From positions 124,001-188,000 of the forward strand of contig NZ_JTHP01000003.1 of NCBI RefSeq assembly GCF_000943545.1: DNA of 64,000 nucleotides, given 5' to 3'. The notes under the pieces were generated by a model. The model was given only the letters and a program-made list of their open reading frames with translations, was not told the origin of the DNA and ran no database searches. This DNA comes from Paenibacillus terrae (GTDB taxonomy: Bacteria > Bacillota > Bacilli > Paenibacillales > Paenibacillaceae). The translations under genes were made by a program, and so were the position numbers. Every line of letters begins with the position of its first letter. The stretch's first letter is position 1. Shown here piece after piece: positions 43,842 through 51,438 of the stretch.

Positions 43842-43879
43842 TTGCAGCTCTTCGTTAAATTGCTTACAATTTAATTGTA
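43842..43879 (+). promoter_or_regulatory. gpx promoter with OhrR-like operator
   Basis: TTGCAG (43842-43847) and TACAAT (43865-43870) are 17 bases apart. The -10 lies within TACAATTTAATTGTA (43865-43879), which differs at one base from the OhrR operator half TACAATTAAATTGTA of Bacillus ohrA. Peroxide-induced expression through an OhrR/MarR protein is likely. Confidence 0.6.
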
Positions 43880-43903
43880 GAATATCAAATTAGGAGGAAA
43901 ACC

Positions 43904-44389
43904 ATGACCGTTTATAAATATGATGCACAAACCCTGCAAGGGAAAGAAATTCCGTTGTCCACATACGAAGGAAAAGTACTGCTCATCGTGAATACAGCCA
44001 GCAAATGCGGGCTAACCCCCCAATACAAGGCGCTACAAGAACTATATGACCAATACCATGAGCAGGGTCTTGAAATCTTAGGGTTTCCCAGCAACCAGTT
44101 TGCCAAGCAAGAGCCGGGCTCCAGAGAGGAAATTTCGGAGTTTTGTCAGATCAACTACGGAGTTACATTTCCGATGTTTGCCAAAATAGATGTCAATGGC
44201 GATCAGGCGCACCCTTTATTCCGCTACCTCACCCAAACAGCTCCGGGCGTATTAGGCTCCAAAGCGATCAAATGGAATTTTACTAAATTTTTAATTACAC
44301 GCGAAGGTAACGTATTTAAGCGCTATGCCCCACAGACAGCTCCAGATAAATTGGCGGGGGATATCGAGAAGCTCTTGCAGCAAAGCTGA
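43904..44389 (+). CDS. gpx: Glutathione peroxidase-family thiol peroxidase
   Basis: 161 residues. NTASKCGLTPQY holds the peroxidatic Cys, GFPSNQFAKQEPGS the conserved Gln, and IKWNFTKFLI the Trp-Asn pair. Most bacterial members use thioredoxin rather than glutathione. ATG 43904 follows TAGGAGG. OhrR-type operator upstream. Confidence 0.93.
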   Translation: MTVYKYDAQTLQGKEIPLSTYEGKVLLIVNTASKCGLTPQYKALQELYDQYHEQGLEILGFPSNQFAKQEPGSREEISEFCQINYGVTFPMFAKIDVNGDQAHPLFRYLTQTAPGVLGSKAIKWNFTKFLITREGNVFKRYAPQTAPDKLAGDIEKLLQQS

Positions 44390-44476
44390 CAGGTCCATCC
44401 CTGTTCACAAGCAGCCAATCCCAACGGCTGCTCCTGTGCCTAGGAAAACGGGATATTTTAGTTCAGCTTATATAAC

Positions 44477-44522
44477 AAAAAAAGCATCCAATCACGTCAA
44501 AAACGTGTCAGGATGCTTTTTT
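44477..44522 (+). terminator. Terminator between gpx and the tRNA-Leu gene
   Basis: AAAAAAGCATCC pairs with GGATGCTTTTTT, and an inner CACGT/ACGTG stem caps the loop. It can act in both directions. Confidence 0.8.
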
Positions 44523-44540
44523 AACTTGTCTTGCAAGTAA

Positions 44541-44623
44541 TGCGGTCGAGAGGACTCGAACCTCCACGGGCGTACGCCCACTACCCCCTCAAGATAGCGT
44601 GTCTGCCATTCCACCACGACCGC
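44541..44623 (-). tRNA. tRNA-Leu (GAG)
   Basis: 83 bases. Acceptor GCGGTCG/CGACCGC, D-arm, anticodon loop TTGAGGG within CTATC/GGTAG, a long variable arm (GGGCGTACGCCC) and T-loop TTCGAGT. No encoded CCA. It differs from the copy at 47949 mainly in the variable arm. Confidence 0.92.
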
Positions 44624-44869
44624 AAATTCTAATGTTTTGAGGCAACAGATTTATTATACTCCCTTGTATTCTATTTGTAAACATAAATACAATAATTATT
44701 TTTATGTGTTAAATAAACTAACATATAAAAGCTATAAAAATATTTAATTTGACATATCAGCACTATGAGTGTAAATATATATTACATAATATCTCTAAAT
44801 TTTTTCTGTATCCGTTTTTAAAGTCATTTAATATAACATAAACATTCTACTCCAAGGAGGCGAACCGCA

Positions 44870-45577
44870 TTGCACAAAGGCAATCGTTTGCTGAACTACG
44901 CATTGCTGTTGGACCCCTCCCTGCCTGTCGGTGGCTTCACTCGTTCCTACGGGCTGGAGGAGCTGTTTCGTAATGGCCGCTTAACCTGTTTACAAGACCT
45001 GGAACACTATGCACGCACTGATCTGCTTCCTCAGTTCACATCCCTCGATGGCATGGCTATCAAAAGCCTTTATATCGCCGTTCAGCAAAATGATGGTTGG
45101 CGTATCGCCCTCATTGATAAAATGCTGCACGCCCAGCGCTCTTCCCTACAGCATGTGAAAGAGTCACGCCTATCCGGTCAACGCCTGCTTAAGCTCGCCA
45201 AAGCCTTGTACCCTTGGCTTGAATTCGACCAACTCGAAGCTACACTCATCCAATACAATGCGATTGGTACACTTGCAACCGTTCATAGTTGGATTAACGT
45301 TTCCCTTGGAAATGATGTAGAGCAGACCATTCACGGCTACCTTGCCGCAGCAGTGTCCTTCTGTGTCGAAGATGCTTCCAAGCTGCTTAATCCCCCTTAT
45401 GAGGAAAAGAATCCTGTTATTCAGCGAATGACCAACGAGCTTCTAACCGCATGGAAACAATTCAACACCCCAGAGTCTGAGCCAACCGCATTTCAGCGTG
45501 GCCTTCTGCATAGGCATTGGTCCAGCCCCTACATTGCTCAGCCACCCTATATGAGCAGCAACCACCAGCGCGGGTGA
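44870..45577 (+). CDS. UreF-like urease accessory protein (orphan)
   Basis: 235 residues from TTG 44870, preceded by AAGGAGG. LLDPSLPVGGFTRSYGLEELF is the UreF signature segment (here LLDPSLPVGGFTRS then YGLEE), and the all-helical rest with IRHYARTD-like LEHYARTDLLPQ fits. UreF helps load nickel into urease. No ureABC, ureE, ureG or ureD is in the window, so it stands alone. Confidence 0.75.
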   Translation: MHKGNRLLNYALLLDPSLPVGGFTRSYGLEELFRNGRLTCLQDLEHYARTDLLPQFTSLDGMAIKSLYIAVQQNDGWRIALIDKMLHAQRSSLQHVKESRLSGQRLLKLAKALYPWLEFDQLEATLIQYNAIGTLATVHSWINVSLGNDVEQTIHGYLAAAVSFCVEDASKLLNPPYEEKNPVIQRMTNELLTAWKQFNTPESEPTAFQRGLLHRHWSSPYIAQPPYMSSNHQRG

Positions 45578-45661
45578 AATTCACCAATTCCTTCGTCCAG
45601 CCCCATTATACGCCTCCAGCATCCCCCTGATGCCTGCTTTCACCATTCCAGCACCAACGAC

Positions 45662-45703
45662 AAAAGCACTCCACCACTTTTTCTAGTGGCAGAGTGCTTT
45701 TTT
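45662..45703 (+). terminator. Terminator of the ureF-like gene
   Basis: AAAAGCACTC (45662-45671) pairs with GAGTGCTTTT and an inner CCACTTTTTCTAGTGG stem; T run follows. Confidence 0.75.
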
Positions 45704-45810
45704 ATCCAGAATACAACTGCAATTTCGTACAATTAACAGGCTCCAGATGGATTATCCAGACATTCATCACTTAATTAAGTTATATTTTTATCCGAATTAC
45801 GTATTTTAGA

Positions 45811-45839
45811 TTGTAAAAACACGTATAAACGTGTATCAT
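45811..45839 (+). promoter_or_regulatory. Promoter with internal operator before the small HTH gene
   Basis: TTGTAA (45811-45816) and TATCAT (45834-45839), 17 bases apart, enclose the inverted repeat ACACGT-ATAA-ACGTGT (45819-45834). A repressor bound there would block the promoter. The remaining part of 45704-45927 shows no gene. Confidence 0.5.
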
Positions 45840-45927
45840 GGTTTCAGATGGTTAATTCTAACATGTTTACTGATGATTATTATAACACACCAATTATTCC
45901 GCAAGAATCCGTAAGGGGCGATTTCAC

Positions 45928-46149
45928 TTGAACAACAAAATGCCTGTCACCTCCTTCGGGTGGGCCATCAAACAAAGGCTTGTCGAACTTCGGCTGGATC
46001 AGAAAACATTTTGTGAAACGCATAACATCCCGCCTTCACGCTTGTCCAATCTGGTTCACGGCACCCGCAAAGCACAAAGGTACAGAAAACAAGTTGCTGC
46101 AATCCTCAACATCGACGATAACGATTATAAGGAGGCGCCACCACTCTGA
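45928..46149 (+). CDS. Small HTH protein, 73 residues
   Basis: TTG 45928 with AAGGGG upstream. FGWAIKQRLVELRLDQKTFC and HNIPPSRLSNLVHGTRKAQR form a Cro-like HTH. Likely a DNA-binding regulator, possibly acting on the palindrome in its own promoter. Confidence 0.65.
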   Translation: MNNKMPVTSFGWAIKQRLVELRLDQKTFCETHNIPPSRLSNLVHGTRKAQRYRKQVAAILNIDDNDYKEAPPL

Positions 46150-46250
46150 AACCAACGATGTGAGCGTCCCCCCAAGTATACGGCACGCTACAACATCGAC
46201 AACCCAAATAAACTCGTCAATCGAACCCGCTGGTCCGTTTTACGGGTTTT

Positions 46251-46289
46251 CAACCTGAGTGATCTTTAGCGAGAAGATCATTCAGGTTG
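46251..46289. terminator. Convergent hairpin terminator
   Basis: CAACCTGAGTGATCTT pairs with AGATCATTCAGGTTG; it lies between convergent HTH genes and overlaps the stop of the minus-strand one. Confidence 0.6.
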
Positions 46290-46661
46290 TGTTTTGTCAT
46301 TCTCACCTTTTTGCTTACGATATTTCGCAAATTCCACATATTCTAATATGAAATTCTGTTCTTCTGTATCCAGATCCTCTGCCTGGCAATTCAATGGCCC
46401 CATCACTCCAAAAAAATAAGCAGCCTTCTGCTCCTGAAGTACACCCTGACCAGGCTTGACGCCTTTCATTAACCAATCCAGCGATACATTAAAAAAGTCC
46501 GAAATCTGGATTAAATGCATCGTTCCCGGTGTTGTTTTGCCTCTTCTCCAGTCTCCAAGATTCCCCGAGCTGATTTTGAGCTTTTCACAAAACGCCTTCT
46601 TCGTCATTCCCCGATCCTTAATCAAAGCTTCAATTCGCTGATAAATCGTTTGGTCTCCCAA
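46278..46661 (-). CDS. XRE-family regulator, paralog 1
   Basis: About 127 residues from TTG 46661, six bases after GGAGGGG. Alignment with the next gene supports this start over the frame from 46730. HTH: IKDRGMTKKAFCEKLKISS then GNLGDWRRGKTTPGTMHL. The C-terminal part has AAYFFGVMGPLNCQAEDL and a helical end EQNFILEYVEFAKYRKQK. Phage-repressor-like architecture; target unknown. Confidence 0.8.
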   Translation of the reverse strand: MGDQTIYQRIEALIKDRGMTKKAFCEKLKISSGNLGDWRRGKTTPGTMHLIQISDFFNVSLDWLMKGVKPGQGVLQEQKAAYFFGVMGPLNCQAEDLDTEEQNFILEYVEFAKYRKQKGENDKTQPE

Positions 46662-46769
46662 AATTATCCCCTCCGACACCCTAACTTTTTCTTGAACTAT
46701 TCCCAAAATTTCAACCATCATTGCAACCATACTTATTCGGTAATCATTACTTTAATATTCTGCACCCGT

Positions 46770-47144
46770 TTATTCTGTCGTTGAATCTTCCTGCTTTTTC
46801 TCTTTACGAAAGCGGGTAAATTCAATATACTCAAGTATAAAATCCTTTTCCGCCTCACTAAGCGATTCCCCCTGGCAATCCAGTTGCCCTGAAACTCCAA
46901 AAAAATAAGGGTCTCTCGACTCCCTCAGCGCCTCACCCTGCACATCGCGCCCCAACATGATCCAATCCAGACTGGCATTAAAAAACGAAGCGATTTCAAT
47001 GAGTTTATTCGTGCCTGGCGTCGTTTTTCCTCTTTTCCAGTCCCCAAAGTTCCCTGTACTAATACCCAACTGCTCGCAGAACGCTTTTTTTGTCATTCCA
47101 CGTTCCTTGATAAGTTCTTCAATACGTTGGTAAATAGATTGCAT
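46770..47144 (-). CDS. XRE-family regulator, paralog 2
   Basis: 124 residues from ATG 47144 with GGAAGGA upstream. IKERGMTKKAFCEQLGIST, GNFGDWKRGKTTPGT and PYFFGVSGQLDCQGESL align with paralog 1 throughout, so the two arose by tandem duplication. Regulatory role. Confidence 0.85.
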   Translation of the reverse strand: MQSIYQRIEELIKERGMTKKAFCEQLGISTGNFGDWKRGKTTPGTNKLIEIASFFNASLDWIMLGRDVQGEALRESRDPYFFGVSGQLDCQGESLSEAEKDFILEYIEFTRFRKEKKQEDSTTE

Positions 47145-47272
47145 AGAAGTTCCTTCCTCCCCAGCAGACTCTCAAATAACGATATCATGTCCCCTGTTCC
47201 CATTTCAAAGATCACGTGTGCCAAAATTGCCGAATTATGTATGTTGGCTTTCATTATACCACAATATGCAAC

Positions 47273-47304
47273 AAAAACCGCCTATTTTCCGAAGAAAATG
47301 GCGG
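47273..47304 (-). terminator. Terminator of the marR-family gene
   Basis: On the minus strand CCGCCATTTTC pairs with GAAAATAGGCGG, tetraloop-like TTCG, then TTTTTG. Confidence 0.8.
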
Positions 47305-47330
47305 CCTCTCAGTCAGCTCGTATACACCCA

Positions 47331-47786
47331 TTACAAAGTATAGTTGTCGATTTTAAGTAGAATCCGCTTCAATTCATTCAAAGTTTCACCCAAGTGCAAT
47401 AAATCTTCTTCTGGCAGAAGCACCAGTCTCTCTTGAATTTTATTGGAAAAGGCATGAAATACCTGTTCACAAAAAGCATCGCCTTCTTCTGTAATTGCCA
47501 CGTTCACGACTCTGCGATCCGAGTCACACGACTGGCGGTCAGCCAATCCAAGCTCCACCAGTTTGTCCAGAAGAGGAGTCATGTTCGGGCGTGAGACGTT
47601 AAGTTGTTTGGACAAATCAGATACCGTAGACAAACGCACTTCTCGCAGCAACAGTAATGCCTGAAAGTTATTAGGCGACAAATGTAATGGGAAATCGAGC
47701 GGACCGTAGGTGAAAAATTTCTTCTTCACCATTGGAAACAAGCCCAAAATATTTTCTGATATATTCCCTAACAGTTGAGTGTCCAT
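47331..47786 (-). CDS. MarR-family transcriptional regulator
   Basis: 151 residues from ATG 47786 (MDTQLLGNISENI), six bases after GATGGTG. Winged helix: VSDLSKQLNVSRPNMTPLL then ELGLADRQSCDSDRRVVN, the DxRR wing. No N-terminal reactive Cys as in OhrR is seen. Target unknown. Confidence 0.85.
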   Translation of the reverse strand: MDTQLLGNISENILGLFPMVKKKFFTYGPLDFPLHLSPNNFQALLLLREVRLSTVSDLSKQLNVSRPNMTPLLDKLVELGLADRQSCDSDRRVVNVAITEEGDAFCEQVFHAFSNKIQERLVLLPEEDLLHLGETLNELKRILLKIDNYTL

Positions 47787-47903
47787 ATTTTTCACCATCA
47801 CTTCATCAGTTTATACTTATCATTCTATAACATTATGGCTTTATATTATACTATGAAATCATTATTTCTTCATAATAATTACTTTATTACATTACTGCAC
47901 AAA

Positions 47904-47930
47904 CAAAAAAAGCCTCTACTACCAGAGACT
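47904..47930 (-). terminator. Terminator of the tRNA cluster
   Basis: On the minus strand AGTCTCT pairs with AGAGGCT, followed by TTTTTTTG, 19 bases after tRNA-Leu. Confidence 0.65.
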
Positions 47931-47948
47931 TTTCCGTTTATTCATTGA

Positions 47949-48031
47949 TGCGGTCGAGAGGACTCGAACCTCCACGAGCATACGCTCACTACCCCCTCAA
48001 GATAGCGTGTCTGCCATTCCACCACGACCGC
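47949..48031 (-). tRNA. tRNA-Leu (GAG), second copy
   Basis: 83 bases; same acceptor, anticodon loop TTGAGGG and T-arm as 44541-44623, with a changed variable-arm stem (TGAGCGTATGCTCG). No encoded CCA. Confidence 0.92.
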
Positions 48032-48046
48032 ATAATAAAATATAAA

Positions 48047-48122
48047 TGGTGAGCCATGAAGGACTCGAACCTTCGACACCCTGATTAAAAGTCAGGTGCT
48101 CTACCAACTGAGCTAATGGCTC
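48047..48122 (-). tRNA. tRNA-Lys (TTT)
   Basis: 76 bases including CCA. Acceptor GAGCCAT/ATGGCTC, anticodon arm CTGAC-TTTTAAT-type loop with anticodon TTT, T-loop TTCGAGT. Confidence 0.93.
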
Positions 48123-48203
48123 ATGCTGTTCATCCAAGATGTCCGCCATCAGACTTCACGAATTTCCCTTAAGCATTTAACATGTAGTCCATAAAGACAA
48201 CAA

Positions 48204-48275
48204 TGACCCGTAGGGGAATCGAACCCCTGTTACCTCCGTGAAAGGGAGGTGTCTTAACCGCTTGACCAACGGGCC
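48204..48275 (-). tRNA. tRNA-Glu (TTC)
   Basis: 72 bases. Acceptor GGCCCGT with the 3' ACGGGTC, anticodon loop CTTTCAC (TTC), T-loop TTCGATT. No encoded CCA. Confidence 0.92.
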
Positions 48276-48519
48276 GCATTTTTATACACCAACTTGGCGA
48301 CAAGAACGAGTATATCAAATAGAAGAATGAATGGCAATACTTATTTTTAAAAATTTAAAACAAGTAGTTTACCGAAAATTAAACCGCATTTCCACTTACG
48401 TAAATTTGCTTATTTCACGTAAATCAGAAGTATAAAAAGAGTTTATATTGCAAAATAACTTAACTTTACTTATAATCACTTACAGAATACCGAAATCATT
48501 TTGAACAGAGGAGCTTTTT

Positions 48520-49278
48520 ATGTATCAAGAAGAACGAATGCTAAAAATTGTGGATTACCTACAGCTTCACAAGCGTATTTCGGTGGATGATATTTGCGAA
48601 TTTTTTAATGTATCACGAGATACGGCCCGCCGGGATTTGGTAAAGCTGGAGGAGCACCAGAAGATTATTCGAACCCGTGGCGGTGCCCTTCTGCCTACAC
48701 TGGATCATGAATTAACCAGAAACTATAAAGAGAGACTGCTCACCGTATCCGCAGAAAAACAAATTATCGGACAAATAGCTGCCAATATGGTTCGTGACGG
48801 GAATCGCATCATTCTCGACTCCTCCACCACTGTGCAGGCATGTGCCGAAAGACTCCATGTACAGGAGTGCTCGGTCATTACCAATTCGATCAATCAGGCT
48901 GATGTTCTTTCCGAAAAGGACGGCGTTTCCATTCATCTGCTCGGCGGACGCTTGCAAAAGGAGCACCGTTTTGTCTACGGTTCTTCCGCCATCGCTACCC
49001 TGTCCCGCTATTTTGTAGACAAAGCTTTTGTTGGGGTCGGGGGCATTTCTCTCCATGGACTGAGCATTAATCATGAAGAGGACGGTATGCTCAAGCACCA
49101 AATGATGAAACAGGCCGATCAGGTGATCATTCTTGCGGATCACTCCAAATTCGGCAAAAACCTTTCTTACCGCTTTGCCGATTTATACGAGGTGGATATC
49201 GTTATCACCGACCGCTTGCCAGACCCGGCCATGCTGGATGTTTTTCGCCGTCATGATGTTGAAATTATTGTTCCGTAA
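48520..49278 (+). CDS. DeoR-family sugar-metabolism repressor
   Basis: 252 residues from ATG 48520 with AGAGGAG upstream. HTH: ISVDDICEFFNVSRDTARRDL; sensor domain of the DeoR/GlpR type with NRIILDSSTTVQACAE and VFVGVGGISL-like KAFVGVGGISLHGLS. It binds a sugar phosphate as effector. The HAD phosphatase gene follows by 47 bases, likely the same operon. Repeats ACGTAAAT near 48398-48426 may be its operator. Confidence 0.88.
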   Translation: MYQEERMLKIVDYLQLHKRISVDDICEFFNVSRDTARRDLVKLEEHQKIIRTRGGALLPTLDHELTRNYKERLLTVSAEKQIIGQIAANMVRDGNRIILDSSTTVQACAERLHVQECSVITNSINQADVLSEKDGVSIHLLGGRLQKEHRFVYGSSAIATLSRYFVDKAFVGVGGISLHGLSINHEEDGMLKHQMMKQADQVIILADHSKFGKNLSYRFADLYEVDIVITDRLPDPAMLDVFRRHDVEIIVP

Positions 49279-49325
49279 AGGAAGAAGTAGCATGAGACAT
49301 AGAGAAGAAGACAGGAGATGGAGAA

Positions 49326-50198
49326 ATGAAACTGTTTGCGATTGATTTGGATGGAACGCTGCTAAACGACGAAGGAAAAATAAGTAAGGTGAACGCGGAC
49401 GCAATCCGCAAGGCACAGCAGCAAGATGTTCAGGTAACCATTGCCACGGGCAGAGCCGCTTATGATGCCTGGATCAAGCTGGAGGAAGCAGGACTTGTCA
49501 CCCCCGTCATCGGGGCAAACGGCGCGACCGTACACGATGCACAGCGTCACCAGCTAACCTCTACGCCTATGGACCGGAATGAAACGTTTGAAGTGCTTAG
49601 CTGGCTGCGCGAAAACGATTTTTATTATGAGGTCATGACAGACCGCGCTATTTATTCTCCACAAAACGGTCATCAACTACTGGCTGTTGAAATGGATCGC
49701 CTGTTAAGCGCCAATCCGGATATTTCGCTGGATACTCTGTTACATGCAGCCGAAAAACAATATGAACAGACCGGGCATACCCGTATCCCCTCGTATGAAG
49801 ACATTCCGCTGGATGTGGAGATTTATAACGTGCTGTGCTTCTCCTTTGATCAAGCCAAGCTGAGCCGGGGGCGTGAGCGTTACCGGGATTTTCCCGGCCT
49901 GAACATGGTCATTTCCTCAGACCGCAACTTCGAAGTCGAGCATAAGGATGCTTCCAAAGGAAACGCACTACGTTATCTGGCAGATTATCTGAGTATTCCT
50001 ATGGAGGAAGCCGCAGCGGTAGGTGACAGCTATAATGATATTTCCATGCTGACAATGGTAGGTAAAGGCATCGCTATGGGCAATGCAAATGACGACATTA
50101 AGGCTGTCTGCTCTGAAGTTACCCTGACCAATGTAGAGAATGGCGTAGCTCATACTCTCCTAAATATACTGGATCAACTTCCGAAGCCGACCTTGTAA
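49326..50198 (+). CDS. HAD-superfamily (Cof-type) sugar phosphatase
   Basis: 290 residues. FAIDLDGTLLNDEG is motif I with nucleophile Asp, IATGRAAYDAWI motif II, and AVGDSYNDISMLTMVG motif IV. The type C2 cap lies between. Such enzymes dephosphorylate small sugar phosphates or FMN-like substrates. Probably regulated by the DeoR protein upstream. Confidence 0.9.
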   Translation: MKLFAIDLDGTLLNDEGKISKVNADAIRKAQQQDVQVTIATGRAAYDAWIKLEEAGLVTPVIGANGATVHDAQRHQLTSTPMDRNETFEVLSWLRENDFYYEVMTDRAIYSPQNGHQLLAVEMDRLLSANPDISLDTLLHAAEKQYEQTGHTRIPSYEDIPLDVEIYNVLCFSFDQAKLSRGRERYRDFPGLNMVISSDRNFEVEHKDASKGNALRYLADYLSIPMEEAAAVGDSYNDISMLTMVGKGIAMGNANDDIKAVCSEVTLTNVENGVAHTLLNILDQLPKPTL

Positions 50199-50261
50199 AC
50201 TAAAAATTCACATGCTGTGCCACTTTTTAGATCATCGTTATTTTCAGAATCGAATATAGAC

Positions 50262-50312
50262 AAAAAAAAGGAAGCTCGCAAGCATCATCCGATGCATACA
50301 AGCTTCCTTTTT
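50262..50312. terminator. Terminator between the HAD gene and tRNA-Ser
   Basis: GGAAGCT (50270-50276) pairs with AGCTTCC (50301-50307) with an inner GCATC/GATGC stem; A and T runs flank both ends, so it serves both directions. Confidence 0.75.
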
Positions 50313-50329
50313 CTGATTTGAAAAACCAA

Positions 50330-50418
50330 CGGAGAGAGAGGGATTCGAACCCTCGCACCGCTTTCGCAGCCTAACCCCTTAGCAGAGGGTCCCCTTATAG
50401 CCACTTGGGTACCTCTCC
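50330..50418 (-). tRNA. tRNA-Ser (GCT)
   Basis: 89 bases. Acceptor GGAGAGG, anticodon loop CTGCTAA within ACCCT/GGGGT, long variable arm (GGCTGCGAAAGCGG), T-loop TTCGAAT, discriminator G. Confidence 0.92.
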
Positions 50419-50419
50419 A

Positions 50420-50495
50420 TGGCTCCCCGAACAGGACTCGAACCTGTGACAACTCGATTAACAGTCGAGTGCTCTACCAACTGAGCTATCAGGGA
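50420..50495 (-). tRNA. tRNA-Asn (GTT)
   Basis: 76 bases including CCA. Acceptor TCCCTGA/TCGGGGA, anticodon loop CTGTTAA within TCGA-type stem, T-loop TTCGAGT. It lies one base from tRNA-Ser. Confidence 0.93.
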
Positions 50496-50539
50496 ACATT
50501 ACTGTAAATTATCATACAATATATTTAATTTACCATGAT

Positions 50540-51040
50540 TCAGGGGGTGCCGTCAAGTACCAGCAGACGAAGTTTACCTCCGCATTTGCCGCAGCGGTAA
50601 CGCTGAGGGTTCATTTTACGCTTCCGTAAGTATTCCTGACTACATGAGGCGCACACCAGCTTGTAGCGATAGGGCTGCGGCTTCCGTTCCGCTCTCCCCG
50701 GCAGAGTTTGGCAATGCCTGCTCCCTCCTACACGGGCCAACCATGCTTTGAAATCCGCATCTCGGTGCTGGTAGCCCATCCCGCGCAAATGCAAATGATA
50801 ATGGCACAGCTCATGCTTAATAATTTTTTCCACCTCGGGCCGCCCGTAGACTGCAAGCTGATGCGGATTAATTTCAATATGATGGCTTTTCATAAAATAT
50901 CGACCGCCTGTGGAAGACAGACGCGAATTAAAGCTAGCACGATGGCGAAACGGTACGCCAAAACTCTCCATTGAAATGTGCTCCACCCATTCCTGAAGCT
51001 CTTCATCGCTCATGGAATTGCTTATGGACCTGGACTCCAT
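50540..51040 (-). CDS. SprT-family metalloprotease-like protein
   Basis: About 166 residues from ATG 51040 (MESRSISNSM); TTG 51076 is possible. IIKHELCHYHLHLRGMGY carries the HExxH zinc site, and CASCSQEYL with CGKCGGKL forms the C-terminal zinc ribbon. This is the Bacillus YdcK/SprT-like layout. Next to cmpA as in Bacillus. Confidence 0.88.
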   Translation of the reverse strand: MESRSISNSMSDEELQEWVEHISMESFGVPFRHRASFNSRLSSTGGRYFMKSHHIEINPHQLAVYGRPEVEKIIKHELCHYHLHLRGMGYQHRDADFKAWLARVGGSRHCQTLPGRAERKPQPYRYKLVCASCSQEYLRKRKMNPQRYRCGKCGGKLRLLVLDGTP

Positions 51041-51200
51041 CCTTACCCAATCCCCTCCTTTGCTCCATACTGCCAAGCATATTACAAAATAGCGTCCAAA
51101 GTCTAACCCTCAATTCATAAGCCATCCAATTGATAAGCACACTTTAGGCACCCACCCCATATGCTAAACATACAGATGTAACGCAGAGGAGGAGATTAGC

Positions 51201-51335
51201 TTGCCTCAATGGCTCAGCAACCAGCTTATGCGGGCCTTTTACAAAAAGGACCGGCGCCAGATCAAACTGTTGAATGACTGTTGGTTTTTTTATCATAAAG
51301 CACCGGGTGTAGAGTTTGATGCCAACAATGGGTAA
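51201..51335 (+). CDS. cmpA: Cortex morphogenetic protein CmpA, 44 residues
   Basis: TTG 51201 with GAGGAGGAG at 51187-51194. The sequence PQWLSNQLMRAFYKKDRRQ then IKLLNDCWFFYHK matches the CmpA pattern (PSWL..QM.RAF..KD..QIKLLN.CW.FY). CmpA acts with SpoIVA in quality control of spore coat and cortex assembly. It confirms a spore former. Confidence 0.88.
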   Translation: MPQWLSNQLMRAFYKKDRRQIKLLNDCWFFYHKAPGVEFDANNG

Positions 51336-51357
51336 AAGTTCAGCGCAGTAAAATATG

Positions 51358-51398
51358 AAAGCCGGAGTCTCCGAACTGGTTCGGAAATTCCGGCTTTT
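51358..51398. terminator. Convergent terminator between cmpA and tex
   Basis: AAAGCCGGA pairs with TCCGGCTTT; the inner CTCCGAAC/GTTCGGAA extends the stem. A and T runs on both sides. Confidence 0.8.
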
Positions 51399-51438
51399 GT
51401 TATACCCTAATAAGGCGGTTATACGGATTTGTAGAGTA

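Noticed and set aside
47331-47786. The MarR-family gene as OhrR for the gpx box
   Set aside because: No reactive Cys near the N-terminus, and it is not adjacent to ohr or gpx.
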